Shown here: in pieces, positions 31,098 to 41,896 of the stretch
Numbering within the stretch: position 1 is the stretch's first letter
Layout of the letters: each line of letters opens with the position of its first letter
Source: Brachypterus glaber
Taxonomy: Eukaryota > Arthropoda > Insecta > Coleoptera > Kateretidae
Assembly: GCA_958510825.1 (NCBI GenBank)
Contig: OY294047.1
Location: forward strand, 52,435,365-52,499,364
DNA length: 64,000 bases
Reading direction: 5' to 3'
Position numbers and translations under genes: made by a program
Notes under the pieces: model-generated
Seen by the model: the letters and a program-made list of their open reading frames with translations, nothing else
Told to the model about the DNA's origin: nothing
Databases searched by the model: none

Positions 31098-31380
31098 TTT
31101 TTTTGTTTTGGTAGGGGCGCCAAGGTGGGCGCCAAATTTTGTAGAAACGCTCAGGAACAAAGCTTTTTTTTTGGGGGTGCTTTTTTGTTTTGGTAGGGGC
31201 GCCAAATAAAGTCTTTTTTTCCTCTAGAAGGTTTTTTCTTTCGGTAGGCGAGAGCCAAGGTGGGCGCCAAATTTTGTAGAAACGCTCAGGGACAAAGCTT
31301 TTATTTTCTTTCTGAGGGTCTTTTTTTTTGTTTTGGTAGGGGCGTCAAGGGCCAAGGTGGGCGCCAAATTTGGACTACGA
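31098..31380. repeat. Tandem-like repeat with GGGGCGCCAA units
   Basis: Three partial units starting near 31098, 31181 and 31321 share TTTTGTTTTGGTAGGGGCG. GTGGGCGCCAAATTTTGTAG appears twice, and a third time truncated (31356). Unit lengths are unequal (about 83, 140 and 60 bp). Frames on both strands are by-products. Confidence 0.75.
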
Positions 31381-31951
31381 GTAAACAAATAAATAAATAT
31401 AGACACAATATTAACGTAAACATTGGATATGTAAATTCCTATCCTACATAAGCCTAGAACACACAATTTTTCCGATTGAAAAATAAACATATCCTGCCAG
31501 GATCAGCGTATAATCTATCAATATAAGCCTGCAGGCTCGTGAGGGCTGAAGTCGTTTCCGAAAATAAATACAAGCTTTATTAGGAGCAAAACAAACAGTT
31601 AATAGTTGTTTATGCAGCAAAAGGATTTTTTCTTTGTACACAGATAAAAATAGTATTTCAAATAAATAAAATTTAAGCCAATAGAATATAATTATTTTTT
31701 GTAGCATTATGTAAAACAAATATTAAGGCATAGAGCCGTGTTAGTTCGACATAATTCAACTATAATTTAACGAAATGATTTCGTAGAAATAAGAGATGAT
31801 ATATATGTTTTTTGTGAAAATCCCTCAAATAGAAAAAATAGTATAAAATACTCGTTTAATACTATTGGCGCACTTGTCAATTAAAAAAATTGGCACAAGC
31901 GGCTCATTTTTTTAACCTTAACGTGTGCGCCAGGAACGTCTAAAATGAAAC
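31381..31951. other. Unassigned spacer with a worn hairpin
   Basis: GAAAATCCCTCAAAT near 31818 is shared with K (32833). An imperfect palindrome TTGGCGCACTTGTCAA ... TTAACGTGTGCGCCA spans 31865-31930. No gene. Confidence 0.45.
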
Positions 31952-31953
31952 TA

Positions 31954-32530
31954 TACTCCATCCAGTTATGCAAGATAGTAAGGGACGCGGCCCGTTTTAC
32001 ACCACAAAGCGTATAAATAACATAATTATGCATAAATCGTAGTGTATCAAGAATTTAACAGATATGAGTACTGTTTTCCTGGAAAGGGCCTGTCCAAAGA
32101 CTCGCATAACAAGCATAGTACATAAGAATGCGATACCAGAATTGGCTTGATGTGTCGTCATGTAATGGTTGTTATGCGAGCCTCTGGACAGGCCTTAAGT
32201 GGTAATTGTAACCTAAAAATTTGACGTTTTCCTTGTGTTCAATATAATTTACGTTTGTACAATATGTACAATATGCTAATTTAGTATGAGTGGATGAAGA
32301 ATAAACCAAAAAAAGAGCCTTTTTCAATACCATACAAAATAACATTAAGTATAACCATTTTTTTTTTGTAACCTTTTCTTCTTTTATTAGCTTTAACGAC
32401 CGTCAATCATTGTCATAGACAAATAATGTCACAATATTTTATATGTTAAAAGGTACGAGTTTTTAACCAATGATGTAGCTTAAAAATCGCGGGAATTTTA
32501 AACTACTATCTTGCATAATTGGACGGACTA
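31954..32530 (-). mobile_element. Family G MITE, copy 3 (full length, 577 bp)
   Basis: TA on both sides (31952-31953, 32531-32532). Ends TACTCCATCCAGTTATGC and the inverse of TAGTCCGTCCAATTATGC. It contains the internal stem GCGAGCCTCTGGACAGGCC / GGCCTGTCCAAAGACTCGC. No frame. Confidence 0.9.
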
Positions 32531-32796
32531 TAGTATTTTAATATACATAGATACTATTAATTTAAACCACCCTGCGTTTATATTATACCCCAATCTCTTA
32601 CCCCATTTAATTTTAATCTACATCTTCTGTAATTATCTGCCTAATTGTTGTATATTTCGAAACGTATATACAGCGGGAGAAAGTGAGAAACTCGGGAGGG
32701 GACGCAACGGGGCATGTGTTACGTTAGGCTTCCGTTTTTAGATTCAGCCTATATATAGGGTTGCCAGTTAAAAAAGGCTTTAATAAACTAAGTTTT

Positions 32797-33045
32797 AATA
32801 GTATATTACGCACCGCGTTCGCGAACCTAGTTTTTTTTTTTTGAAAATCCCTCAAATCGAGTGCTATTTTTCCTACGACCTAACACATCTTAAAATTAGT
32901 TTGTCAATTTGAGGTTATGTGTTTGACTTTTACTAATTTTCTGACAGCAGGTATGTAAAATCAGCTGATCGTCACTTCCCATACGTTGTCATAGGCAACG
33001 GATGGAAAATACGCACTAATTACCAACTAGGTCGTAGAAAAATTG
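32797..33045 (+). mobile_element. Family K element, hairpin-type, small
   Basis: Edge TAATAGTATATTACGCAC, tip CGCGTTCGCG, then a body opened by CTATTTTTCCTACGACCTA (32864) and closed by TAGGTCGTAGAAAAATT (33029-33045). The ends resemble those of Y. The hairpin arms are only partly paired. Flanks carry no gene. Confidence 0.55.
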
Positions 33046-33050
33046 TTTTT

Positions 33051-34107
33051 TAAAATCATCACGTGAGCTTTTTTTAAATGCTTACTTTTCATAAAATACT
33101 TTGTTAAATGATTAAATTTGATATTTTTCACTTAGGTACCTACAAACAGTAGCAGTAGTGATGGCTGGGGGGCCTTCGTCTGGCAACCAGACCGAAATTA
33201 CTCTTTTGCCTGCAGGACACCGTTTTTTTAAGCAATTCTTGCTCTATTCATTTTTGAAAAATGCCCATTCTTTCCAATTTTAGTAAAACAAGGCCCATTT
33301 TTGCCGAACGGACCCCTTTTTGGCAATAAAAGCCCCATTCTGATAAAGATCAGAATATCAAGCCTTCGATCAAGCCATTCTAGAGAGCTAAGTTCTTGCC
33401 CTTGGAGCGTATCGAACCCCATATCTAAACAGTAATTTTGACAATTGTCTCAATTGCCCCAGTGCGTGACAGCGAAAAGACATCTGGAGAAAATATTGAT
33501 GTTAGAATTCCAATATTAGGAACTTAGTGATACCCCACTTCCACGACTGGGTTTTTTAAAGATTATAATAATTATACAATTATTGTTGTAATGAGAACGA
33601 AAGATATAGTGTAGATAACAAAGAACTGTTGCCCTGCAAAAAGTGGGCGGGTAGCAACCCTAGTAGTTCAGCCTGTTGGTCGACCTGCTGCCGCCAGAGC
33701 AGGCGCCATTCTATTGACCGTGCGGGCCCAACACGGCCGCACGCATCACTATTTTTGGGATTTGGCGGCCCGTGCTCAGATAGGGGGACAACTGCTAGAT
33801 GTCCCAAGGAAAATATCCAATATTGATGTTCCATTTTGAAAATTTTCAAAATATCAAAATTAAGTCTTGTATTCGTGCAAAAATTTTCAAAAATTCTTTT
33901 GCGTTTTATGACGTTTTATGTCGATATAAATTAATTTCTGAGACAAAAAACTCATGTGGATGCTTTTTATTATTATTTAAAAATAAGCATTATTATTTTA
34001 AAATAAGCATTATTATTTTAAATTGAAATAATTTTTAAACAAGATTTGTAATGGGGTAATTATCCGAACGGATTAAGTCGTCTGATTTATTAGACCTTCA
34101 CTTAGCA
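33051..34107. other. 1-kb stretch with a GC-richer island, no gene recognised
   Basis: 33600-33790 is clearly GC-richer than average (CTGCTGCCGCCAGAGCAGGC, GTGCGGGCCCAACACGGCCG). Frames on either strand (89 codons minus, 65 plus) show no motif I know. 33846-33950 shares CTTGTATTCGTRCAAA and TTTTATGACGTTTTWTGTCG with 60974-61085. It could be a TE interior or a worn exon; I cannot decide. Confidence 0.4.
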
Positions 34108-34285
34108 CATTGCGTTTTTTAGTTAATTAGTAATTGAAATTTGGCAAACAGACACGCAAATCATAGAAACCCCCCTGGTTCGAAGGTCAGTTAAAGACGG
34201 CTAGCCGGTGGTTTCCTCTGCTACTAGCCCACAAAAGTCCTGGACTTGGGTGATGCTAAATTAAGCAGAATAGGACAAACATGTT
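34108..34285 (+). mobile_element. tRNA-derived SINE, copy 2 (head lost)
   Basis: AGTTAATTAGTAATTGAAAT, then GCCGGTGGTTTCCTCTGCTA and CAAAAGTCCTGGACTTGGG, match the body of SINE copy 1 (49495-49763, minus). The tRNA head is absent. Confidence 0.8.
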
Positions 34286-34356
34286 AATATTAAAATTCGC
34301 TCTTTTGCCAATTTTTTCTAGAATACGAGACAAAATGAAGAAACCTCGATTTCTCA

Positions 34357-34762
34357 ATGGAGCTCTCTACAACTAGAATTATGAAACAAAAGACGTCTAC
34401 CCTATCTCTATCTCATTTGTGCTACACTTTCCAGCCAACCAAATAAATACTGTATTTGTTTTTCATACAACAAATACAGTATTTATTTGGTTGGCCGGAA
34501 AGTGTAGCACTGAGCGGCACGAACGAACATAGCTAATGTGAATCTGTAGAATAAGATAATTCTACTAAAATTTAGATTGCGCCAGTAATTTCTTTAATAA
34601 AAATAATATAGTTACACTTTTCGCCCGGCAAAGTAAATATTGTAATTGTTCAACAAAGAACAAATACAGAATTTGTATGGTTGGGTGGATGTGGGAGTGT
34701 ATGTATGTCTTCTATCCTTTTTGGGTAGAACTTTTGTCCCTGTCTAATCTAACGGAAGAAAT
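34357..34762 (-). repeat. Repeat GG, copy 2 (inverted)
   Basis: Reverse of 21898-22316 over its whole length, with both palindromes kept (34424-34505 and 34614-34700). Here the 82-bp palindrome is closer to perfect than in copy 1. Confidence 0.75.
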
Positions 34763-35337
34763 CGCCATTCTGGTAAAATTAATCAATTTTACATAAAGCA
34801 TAATATATATATATATATATATATAAATCTATAGGCAAAACTCATAAAAATTTGAATATTTGTTCCAGTTATAATTTTACATACATTTTTTGAAGTTAGT
34901 ATGATAATCGCTTGAGACTTGATAATGGCTTACTTTAAATTAAATTAATATGATACGTGTCAGATGCTACGAATAAAATAATATAAAGACATTAGCAAGC
35001 AGCTTCCAAATTAAATGTTAAATTAGGAATAAACATTTTCACACAACTGGCATCATACTTTTATTGTTATTATTTAATTTTCTTCTAAAAGGCTTTGAAA
35101 ATTAAATTTTTAAGGATTATTACATAATAAAATTGTTTCATTTTAAGGATAAAAGAAAATGGGGTACAACATTCGTGTAAATAATTGAATCGGTCAGTTG
35201 AAGAACAGTACTAGTCCAAAAATATTCATTTTGAGATATGATATTAAATGTTCGTAAAATTTGTAGCTTAAGAATAGTACCATTTATGTGAACGCTACGG
35301 CTACGCGGTCGATATATTTACAGCAGTACTTGTCCAG
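34763..35337. other. Unassigned spacer with (TA)n
   Basis: (TA)12 near 34803-34826; otherwise AT-rich without features. Confidence 0.5.
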
Positions 35338-35428
35338 GACAAGTCTGCCTTCTAAGCTGAAAGGTCCTATCTGTGTATGTTAAACCTATGTAGATAAGAC
35401 CTTTCAGCTTAGCACGGCAGAAGTTGTC
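35338..35428. repeat. 91-nt hairpin, pre-miRNA-like
   Basis: GACAAGTCTGCC, then TAAGCTGAAAGGTC and TATCT, pair with AGATA, GACCTTTCAGCTTA and GGCAGAAGTTGTC around a loop of about 17 nt. Only a few bulges break a stem of more than 30 bp. No copy elsewhere in the window, so it is not obviously a MITE. Confidence 0.6.
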
Positions 35429-35694
35429 AGTCTTGACGCCTTGGTCGAGTATTTTTTCTAGCAATCTTAAAAATTTAGCAAAAGTCTCAAAAATCATAGA
35501 TTTTTTCGGAAATCTCGGAAGTCTAACAAAATCCGTCTACAAATATTTTGTAGCAGTTCACCCCTCGTTTCCTTGAGTATTTTTTTTTGTTCTATTGTAT
35601 TTTTTGTAAGAATTTAAAAGTACCTATTATAAAGAACGAAGAATCAAAATATAATAAGCAAAGTATAGCAGGAAAAAAATATTATTTACAGATA

Positions 35695-36427
35695 CAGGGT
35701 GATCCATAACTGGCATGCCAAAATTTAAGAGGCGATTCTAGATCCAAAAATATAAAAAAAGTTCCTAAAAAGGTTGGTCCGGAAATGAGCCCTAAGGGAT
35801 CTAGGGCCCTTTAAAATTGTAATAAAAATAAGGTTTTTAATTAATAACTCGGGTACCGTTTAAGCTAGAGCGGCGAGCTTTTGCATGTATACTAGTATTA
35901 ATAAGGGCAATAAGTTTATGTTAATTTATTTTTTTAATTTATCCAGAGGCGTGCCCAGACGGACAAAATATATGAGGCTTAAAACATTTTTGCCCCAAAC
36001 TTTTCTATGTGTATGTTTTTTGGATTTGTTGTAAAAAATATAGATTTCCAGAGTAAAAATACATATAAAATATCATATAGTGTAACACTGTAGGAGCAAC
36101 CGTTATCAAAAAAAAAATGCAATTAAGAGGAAGTAACATTTTGTGCCACCAAAAACGTTACTTTTTAAAAGGCTATTACTCCTTTAATATTAAATTTAGG
36201 TGTTTTGGTGTATAATACTTTTTTGCTCAGTTTTAAATAAAGAATCACCCTGCAGCATTAAAATTTTATTGGTGCTTTTTTTTGTTCCCCATTCAATACG
36301 TCATCTTCGAAGGGCCGTAGCTCCCTTAGGGCTCATTTCCGGACCAACCTTTATAGAAACTTTTTTTCATATTTTTGGATGTAGAATCACCTCTTAAATT
36401 TCGGTACGCGAGTTCTGGAACAGGCTG
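35695..36427 (+). mobile_element. Family U MITE, copy 2 (733 bp, TA-flanked)
   Basis: Starts CAGGGTGATCCATAACTGG after TA (35693-35694) and ends CAGGCTG before TA (36428-36429). TIRs extend at least 110 bp (AAAGGTTGGTCCGGAAATGA in both arms, inverted). No transposase; U1 is its shorter relative. Confidence 0.85.
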
Positions 36428-36717
36428 TATATGAATATAAAGTTATATTAAATTTTATTTGAAATATATCAAAAATAAGTTTTATACAATTGTATGCTTA
36501 ACAAATGCGATTCCTTTTTCTGAAGTGAAATATAATATTTTACAGTAAGAAATTCTTTGATCCTTTTTAAATTTAATAACCTGTACAATAAAGAAACACT
36601 ATCACATAAAGAATTCTTTGAAATATTATAGCACACGGAAATAATGAAGGATTTAATTAAAATCTAAACAAAGAGAGATTATTTCATTTGAAACTAACAG
36701 TTACTTATATATAATAA

Positions 36718-37390
36718 TCACTTTATTGAGTAGGAAGAATCCTAATAAAACATACAGAATTTAAGTACATACATTAAATCACATTAAAAAAAAACTTAAG
36801 ATTAGTATCACAAGATGTAATTAAAATTAAAATAAATAAATTTATGTTTCATTATGCCTTAAGAAAAGTTTAAGTTTAGATTTAAACCCCCCAATACTTT
36901 CAGCATTTATTAAATGAGGAGGCAACCTATTAAAAAAGATCAAACCCTTTACAAATAAAGATTTTGATGCACCAGCTGATTTTACAACTTCAATATGAAA
37001 TTTACCATTAGACCTTGTGGGATACCCATGCACCTCATTATTAAATATGGCAAACTCATCAAAATATGAGGGAAGCAATCCTTTTTTAAGTTTAAAAATA
37101 AAAACCATTGTAAGAAAAGTTAATCTATTTGACACTGACAGCCACTGAAGTGTTTCCTGCATTTCTTTAATAGGTGTGTATCTATTAACACGTAAAATAG
37201 TGCGCATTCCCCTATTGTGCAGTATCTGCAGCTGATCAGTGCTATTTTTGTCCATCAAGTACAGAATACTAGCGCAGTAATCAAAATGAGGTTGGATGAT
37301 AGCATTAAAAACCTTAATTCTGTAATTGAGAGACAAACAGCTTGAAACTCTATTGAAGAAAAAAAAATTTTTGGAATCAAGGTAGTAAAG
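36718..37390 (-). mobile_element. LINE fragment, 3' part
   Basis: The coding part ends at 36842, and a 3' untranslated segment of about 120 bp ends AATAAAGTGATTATTATATA. The 5' end is cut at about 37390, where a Z hairpin begins. Confidence 0.75.
36842..37390 (-). pseudogene. LINE reverse transcriptase, C-terminal remnant
   Basis: Open for about 180 codons from the truncation to the stop. FFFNRVSSCLSLNYRIKVF, then IQPHFDYCASILY, DQLQILHNRGMRTIL and RTHxxxx-like helical sequence correspond to the segment after the YxDD motif in Jockey/CR1-group enzymes. A TTG at 37336 is not a real start; reading continues upstream to the truncation. No stop or frameshift inside, so the insertion is not very old. 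Catalytic residues are outside the fragment. Confidence 0.8.
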
Positions 37391-37530
37391 AATATTATTA
37401 TTATTACTCAGGGACTCGAGGCGTTAGCCAAGGGATATAAGGCCTCGTGATAATAATAATATTTATTACCGTGGTGAATATTACGTTTTTTTTTACTACC
37501 AGTACAATTTTAGCATTTTTATTTGAAAAA
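37388..37530 (+). repeat. Family Z hairpin and left end, truncated
   Basis: AATATTATTATTAT / ATAATAATAATATT outer arms. The tip CGAGGCGTTAGCCAAG is nearly the same as family R's CGAGGCGTCAGCCAAG. Then TTTTTTTTACTACCAGTACA follows, the left body end seen in O. The rest of the body is missing; L starts immediately after. Confidence 0.6.
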
Positions 37531-37537
37531 TACGATA

Positions 37538-37946
37538 AAAATAGTATATTATGCACTAAGTATGCGAACTAGGTCTTTAGTGTTCGAGACTGAATTTTCG
37601 TTGCTGAGACAGAGTCGAGGCAAAAAGTCAGTCGAGAAAACTTAAGACAGTTCGCATACGTGGTGCATATACTATTTTTTCTGCTAGCTAAAGCTAGTAA
37701 CTCCAAATATCAGTTAAAAATAAAGTTTAAAAATTATTTTGACATAGCTGTCAGTTTGACAAATAAGTCGAAAAAAGTTAGTAGTTGTCTCAAATTTTTT
37801 TTATTATTGACCGTCGTCAATAAACAATGCTTAATAACGGCCAATAATAAATGAGTTCACTGCTTTTATTGGTTGCCAAGGTAAACAAGCCTTGACAACG
37901 GTAGATAATATGTAAGCTAGCACTTAATTAGGTAGTAGAAAAATAG
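37538..37946 (+). mobile_element. Family L hairpin element (409 bp)
   Basis: AAAATAGTATATTATGCAC pairs with GTGCATATACTATTTT, with inner arms GTATGCGAACT / AGTTCGCATAC and CGAG/CTCG (37545-37675). The body opens ACTATTTTTTCTGCTAGC and closes GCTAGC ... GGTAGTAGAAAAATAG. A TTGACATAGCTGTCAGTTTG segment resembles promoter-proximal sequence in O and Q. The 64-codon frame has no motif. Confidence 0.75.
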
Positions 37947-38004
37947 AATTTTATTTTTGTCTATTGAAATTAAATAAGCACAGAAATTTTTGTTTGTTTT
38001 AAGT

Positions 38005-38442
38005 GGTTTAGGTTTCGTTCAAATAATAAATATAAATTTATTATTTCCCTTTAAAATAAAGGGAAATTTCGCCCAGTGAATCTGGCAACGCCGCAATGCG
38101 TGAAATTGCGGCTCCTCCGGGTTGACCGAAGTCACCTGGCCAAGTAGTAGTAATTATATCAGTACGCAGCACGTACATCGATATTATCAATCAATATCGC
38201 CGCCGGCCATTGCTGTTTCGGTTACTCGCTATGCAAAAAGGAGATTATAGATACCATCTATGATATACAGTTCCACTTCAACACAACATTTTTCGTGTTA
38301 CTGAATATAGAGACAGGGCCTATCCATCACCACTTCTGAGCTCAGACATCACCAGAAAATCTAACATCAAGGTAAGTCCAATCTCTATGTTTCACGCATT
38401 TTCTTATCTCAAATTGTCGTTTTGAGACCCCAGGGTCCAACA
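38005..38442 (+). mobile_element. Solo LTR, copy 1 (438 bp)
   Basis: Flanked by TAAGT on both sides (38000-38004 and 38443-38447). Ends GGTTTAGG (first base changed from T) and TCCAACA. It is the same length and about 95 percent like copy 2 at 53058-53495, whose termini are the standard TG...CA. A TTTCCCTTTAAAATAAAGGG palindrome lies near the start, and a strong 5' splice signal CAAGGTAAGT is at 38368-38377. No internal retroviral sequence adjoins, hence solo. Confidence 0.85.
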
Positions 38443-38447
38443 TAAGT

Positions 38448-38772
38448 ACTTACTTAAAATTCGATGTAGAAGTTTTTCAACGGTTTAAATAAATAAACAT
38501 TTTTTCAAAAAAAAAAAAACAAAATTCAAACCATGCATGAAAATGTATTAACTCGCAACAGAGAGCACAGATAAAAAAGTCCAATGTACCAAAATAAAAT
38601 ATTCAGTTTCATATTTCATATACCCATATTTTAAATATTCTATTTACGCTAAATCCACTGGGTATCAGTCAATTCAATTTTAAATTATTTACAATATCGA
38701 CTGGAATGTAATTATTCCCAACTCGTCGAACGTTTAGAATAAAATTCTGACAGGACTGTGTAGCAGTAATAC
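38448..38772. other. Unassigned spacer
   Basis: AT-rich, no gene. Confidence 0.5.
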
Positions 38773-39240
38773 TATAGTATATTAAAGTACTAGTTTCATA
38801 ACATACGTTTTTAGCGCACGAGTACAAGTTTGGAAAACAAGCCGCTTGAGGCGAGTTTTCTAAAGTACTAGTGCTCTAAAAACGTGGTATGAAACGAGGG
38901 CTTTATACAATTTTTTCTATTTTGCTCTAAAATTTAAAAAACCTACATTTAAGTTGAGGACTGATTTAGGGATTTTTGTTTTGGGTTGGCATTACAGTTT
39001 ACATTATGTTTAAAATTCTAAGAACAAATAATATTTTGATTACAGTTATCCCTTCATTTTTCACTGCAATTAACCAGTTCACAATTTTAACACGGTAAAA
39101 AATAACCCAAAAACAAAATTTTGTAAAAAATTAAACTTTAAATCGACATTGACATTTGCACGCAAAACGTCAAAAGATAGGCTTTTGTATGTTGCCAACC
39201 CAACAGAAAAAAAAGTAGAGACCTCTTATGGGACTATAAG
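38773..39240 (+). mobile_element. Family P hairpin element, copy 2 (right end lost)
   Basis: ATAGTATATTAAAGTACTAG start and the same palindrome with a mutated tip (GCCGCTTGAGGC). It follows P1/P3 to CTTATGGGACTATAAG and then breaks off. Sequence 39241-39516 after it is unassigned (a GC-richer patch GGACCAAAAGTGGTCACGAA at 39300). Confidence 0.8.
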
Positions 39241-39516
39241 AAATAAAATACTAAACGATTTTGTTTTGTAGGTCTAGAAGCCTAACACCCCAATCCTGGG
39301 ACCAAAAGTGGTCACGAAGTCCCGAAATGAGGGTATCGTATTTTGGACTTTCCCAAAATTACAGCCCTTCCTATGTCCCGGAATAAACTAATTAATTATT
39401 TAAATTACGAATTTTGACATAATATGTCAATACAGGATTTGACAAAATTGCACCTAGCATAAGTTCATGTGTCAAGTGTCATGTCATGTCAAAATAAAAA
39501 TAACTTTGCATATTGA

Positions 39517-39731
39517 CTATGGTCTGTTTCTTCAAGCAAGATAGTAAATTAAAAATCGCAGTGAATATTTTTAAAACAGATTCGAATATTGGATGTGCGA
39601 ATATACTGCGTAGTTTATTTTATAAAACATAACTATATTCTATACACAAACAAATACTATTCAAACCTGTTGTAAAAATATTTACTGTGCGATTTTTAAT
39701 TTACTATCTTGCTTGAAAAAACAGACCATAG
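39517..39731. mobile_element. MITE I, TA-flanked palindromic element
   Basis: TGGTCTGTTTCTTCAAGC with CAAGATAGTAAATTAAAAAT at the left and the inverse at the right. Arms are about 60 bp, with TA outside each. The CAAGATAGTA part is shared with the G family ends, so the two are related. Confidence 0.8.
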
Positions 39732-39771
39732 TGAGATTATGGAGTTAATTTTTAGGTATTTATACTAATAG

Positions 39772-41118
39772 TGGAAGGAATCTAAAATCTGTCCTGTTTT
39801 CAAGAAGGGTAATAAATCGGACATTAAAAACTATCGTCCCATTGCTATAATATGCAACTTTTCGAAGGTTTTTGAGTTTGTGCTACATCCAATTATTTTT
39901 ACCAGCGTAAAGAGCTTTATTGACCCCTCTCAGCATGGTTTTGTACCAGGACGTTCTACAACGACTAACCTGGCGTGCATTACTCAGTACATTTCTGAAG
40001 CGCTGGATGAAGATAGTCAAGCAGATGTAGTATACACTGACTTCATGAAAGCCTTCGACACTTTAGATCATCCAGTTTTGTTATTTATTCTTGAAAAGCT
40101 TGGACTTGACGTTAGATTTCTTAAATCGTATTTAGTTGGAAGAATTCAATACGTTCAATATCGTGGTTTCAAATCCTTTCTTTTCACTGCCACCTCCGGA
40201 GTCCCTCAGGGGACGGTCCTAGGACCTCTTTTGTTTATACTTTTTGTTAACGACATTGCATGCATTCTTAAATGTCTATGTCTTATTTATGTAGATGATA
40301 TTAAAATGTTTAAAAAGATTACTTATGTGAATGATGCTATTGAACTCCAAGATGACTTAAATAGACTACACGAATGGTGTGTACGAAATCGTCTTCCTCT
40401 CAATGTATCCAAATGTAACGTTATGACCTTTACCAGGAAAAAAGTACCTATAATTTATAATTATAACATAACTGGTTCTATTCTTTCTAGACCTGATCTT
40501 ATGAAAGACCTAGGAATACATTTTGATCCGCAATTATCCTTTGTTGATCATATAAACAAAACAACTTCAGCAGCTTTTAAATCATTAGGTTTTATCTTTC
40601 GTAACTCTGAGGGTATTCAAAACACTCACACATTTACAGTGCTATATAATGCATTCGTTAGGTCCAAGTTGGACTATGGTGCAGTTATTTGGAACCCTAA
40701 ACATGAAATTCACAGAAACAGCATTGAGAAGGTTCAGAAAAGGTTTTTAAGGTATCTGTACCTAAAAACATATAATGAGTACCCTGCGCTTAATACTCCT
40801 ACCAAAAGTTTACTGCAGAGATTTGGTTTTGTAAATATGGCTTCACACCGTTTTTATTATAGTGTAGCGTTTTTGTATAAATTACTTCATAATATTATTG
40901 ACTGTCCATACTTATTAAATAAACTCAAATTTCACGTTCCATCCGTTAGTACTAGGAATAGAACTTTATTTTACCTAAAAACACCTCGTACCAATATTCT
41001 AATGTTTTCGCCTTTATATATCATGTGTTCCAATTACGAACGCATTGGAAGTGTTCTAGATTTATTTTTTACAAATATTAATTCCTTAAGATCTGTTTGT
41101 TATGCTGTAGAATTATAA
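39772..41118 (+). CDS. Non-LTR reverse transcriptase, N-truncated, otherwise open
   Basis: 448 codons without interruption. Motifs in order: FKKGNKSDIKNYRPI (about residues 11-25), QHGFVPGRSTTTNL (54-67), catalytic Asp in DFMKAFD (about 90), SGVPQGTVLGP (142-152), YVDD (173-176), LNVSKCNVMTF, KDLGIHFD, then the C-terminal helical region with KLDYGAVIWN. All three catalytic aspartates are present. This is a Jockey/CR1-group LINE. YVDD replaces the commoner YADD. A GTG at 39880 is not a real start: homology extends upstream to the 5' truncation. The apurinic endonuclease and N-terminal RT part are missing, so it is not autonomous. A 5'-truncated but intact frame suggests a young insertion. Confidence 0.9.
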   Translation, partial: WKESKICPVFKKGNKSDIKNYRPIAIICNFSKVFEFVLHPIIFTSVKSFIDPSQHGFVPGRSTTTNLACITQYISEALDEDSQADVVYTDFMKAFDTLDHPVLLFILEKLGLDVRFLKSYLVGRIQYVQYRGFKSFLFTATSGVPQGTVLGPLLFILFVNDIACILKCLCLIYVDDIKMFKKITYVNDAIELQDDLNRLHEWCVRNRLPLNVSKCNVMTFTRKKVPIIYNYNITGSILSRPDLMKDLGIHFDPQLSFVDHINKTTSAAFKSLGFIFRNSEGIQNTHTFTVLYNAFVRSKLDYGAVIWNPKHEIHRNSIEKVQKRFLRYLYLKTYNEYPALNTPTKSLLQRFGFVNMASHRFYYSVAFLYKLLHNIIDCPYLLNKLKFHVPSVSTRNRTLFYLKTPRTNILMFSPLYIMCSNYERIGSVLDLFFTNINSLRSVCYAVEL

Positions 41119-41292
41119 ATCATATTTTCTCATATAATTAAGTATTAATATTTTATGCAAATCTTGTTTTTTTCTTTCTTTTTTATATAAGTCTCTATTG
41201 TATTTATATTACTTCATAGTTTATTATAACAACTTTGTAAAAGGGACGTATATCCTGTTAAGTTGTAAAATAAATAAATAAAAATAAATAAA
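39772..41292 (+). mobile_element. LINE, 5'-truncated, with 3' UTR and tail
   Basis: RT reading frame followed by a 174-bp 3' UTR and an AAATAAATAAATA-type tail (41270-41292). The 5' end is at or just after the TAG at 39769-39771. No endonuclease or ORF1. No target duplication recognised. Confidence 0.85.
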
Positions 41293-41896
41293 TAAATAAA
41301 ATAACATTGTAAAGCAATCCAGCCGCCCCAAAGCCTGCAGTCACATGGGACAGTGACCGGCTAGTAACTTAATGTGGCTTTCAACATGTTAAATAACTTT
41401 ATTTCAATGATATAAATAACGTCTTTAAAAAAAAGACATTTAATTAATATTTTACAGTATTTTTATTTGACATTCTAAATGTATGTTTAGATAAACAAAA
41501 GATATCACTTTTTTAGCTCATTTAATTTTAACCAATCGGAACCGGGTCTAACTCACTCACACATATATTTACTTTTTTTCGAAAGGACCCTTTAAAAAAT
41601 ATTTATTACAAAAATATCCATCTTTAAAAATTAATATCAATGGTCGTTAATTAAGAGCCGTCATCTTTTAACGATGTTCATTATCTCTGAAAAGGACGTT
41701 TTTTTGTCATTTTTTTCTCCACCATTAGCGCGATTTTAATATCGTTTCGTAATAGCGCCGAGTTTTAATATTATTCATGTCTGTCCCCGTTATATAGTAT
41801 TTGGGGAATGCTTTCCAAAAGTCAAAAAGCTTACGAGTTATATTTATAAACAAGCTGTGAAGATTCTAGAGTTACTCCTCGCAGTTGCAAGTAGCT
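41293..41896. other. Unassigned spacer
   Basis: No gene or recurring element; a slightly GC-richer patch at 41310-41380. Confidence 0.5.

Noticed and set aside
33580..33849. 89-codon minus-strand frame in the GC-richer island as an exon
   Set aside because: No recognised domain; overlapping frames on the other strand are equally open. Left as an unassigned island.
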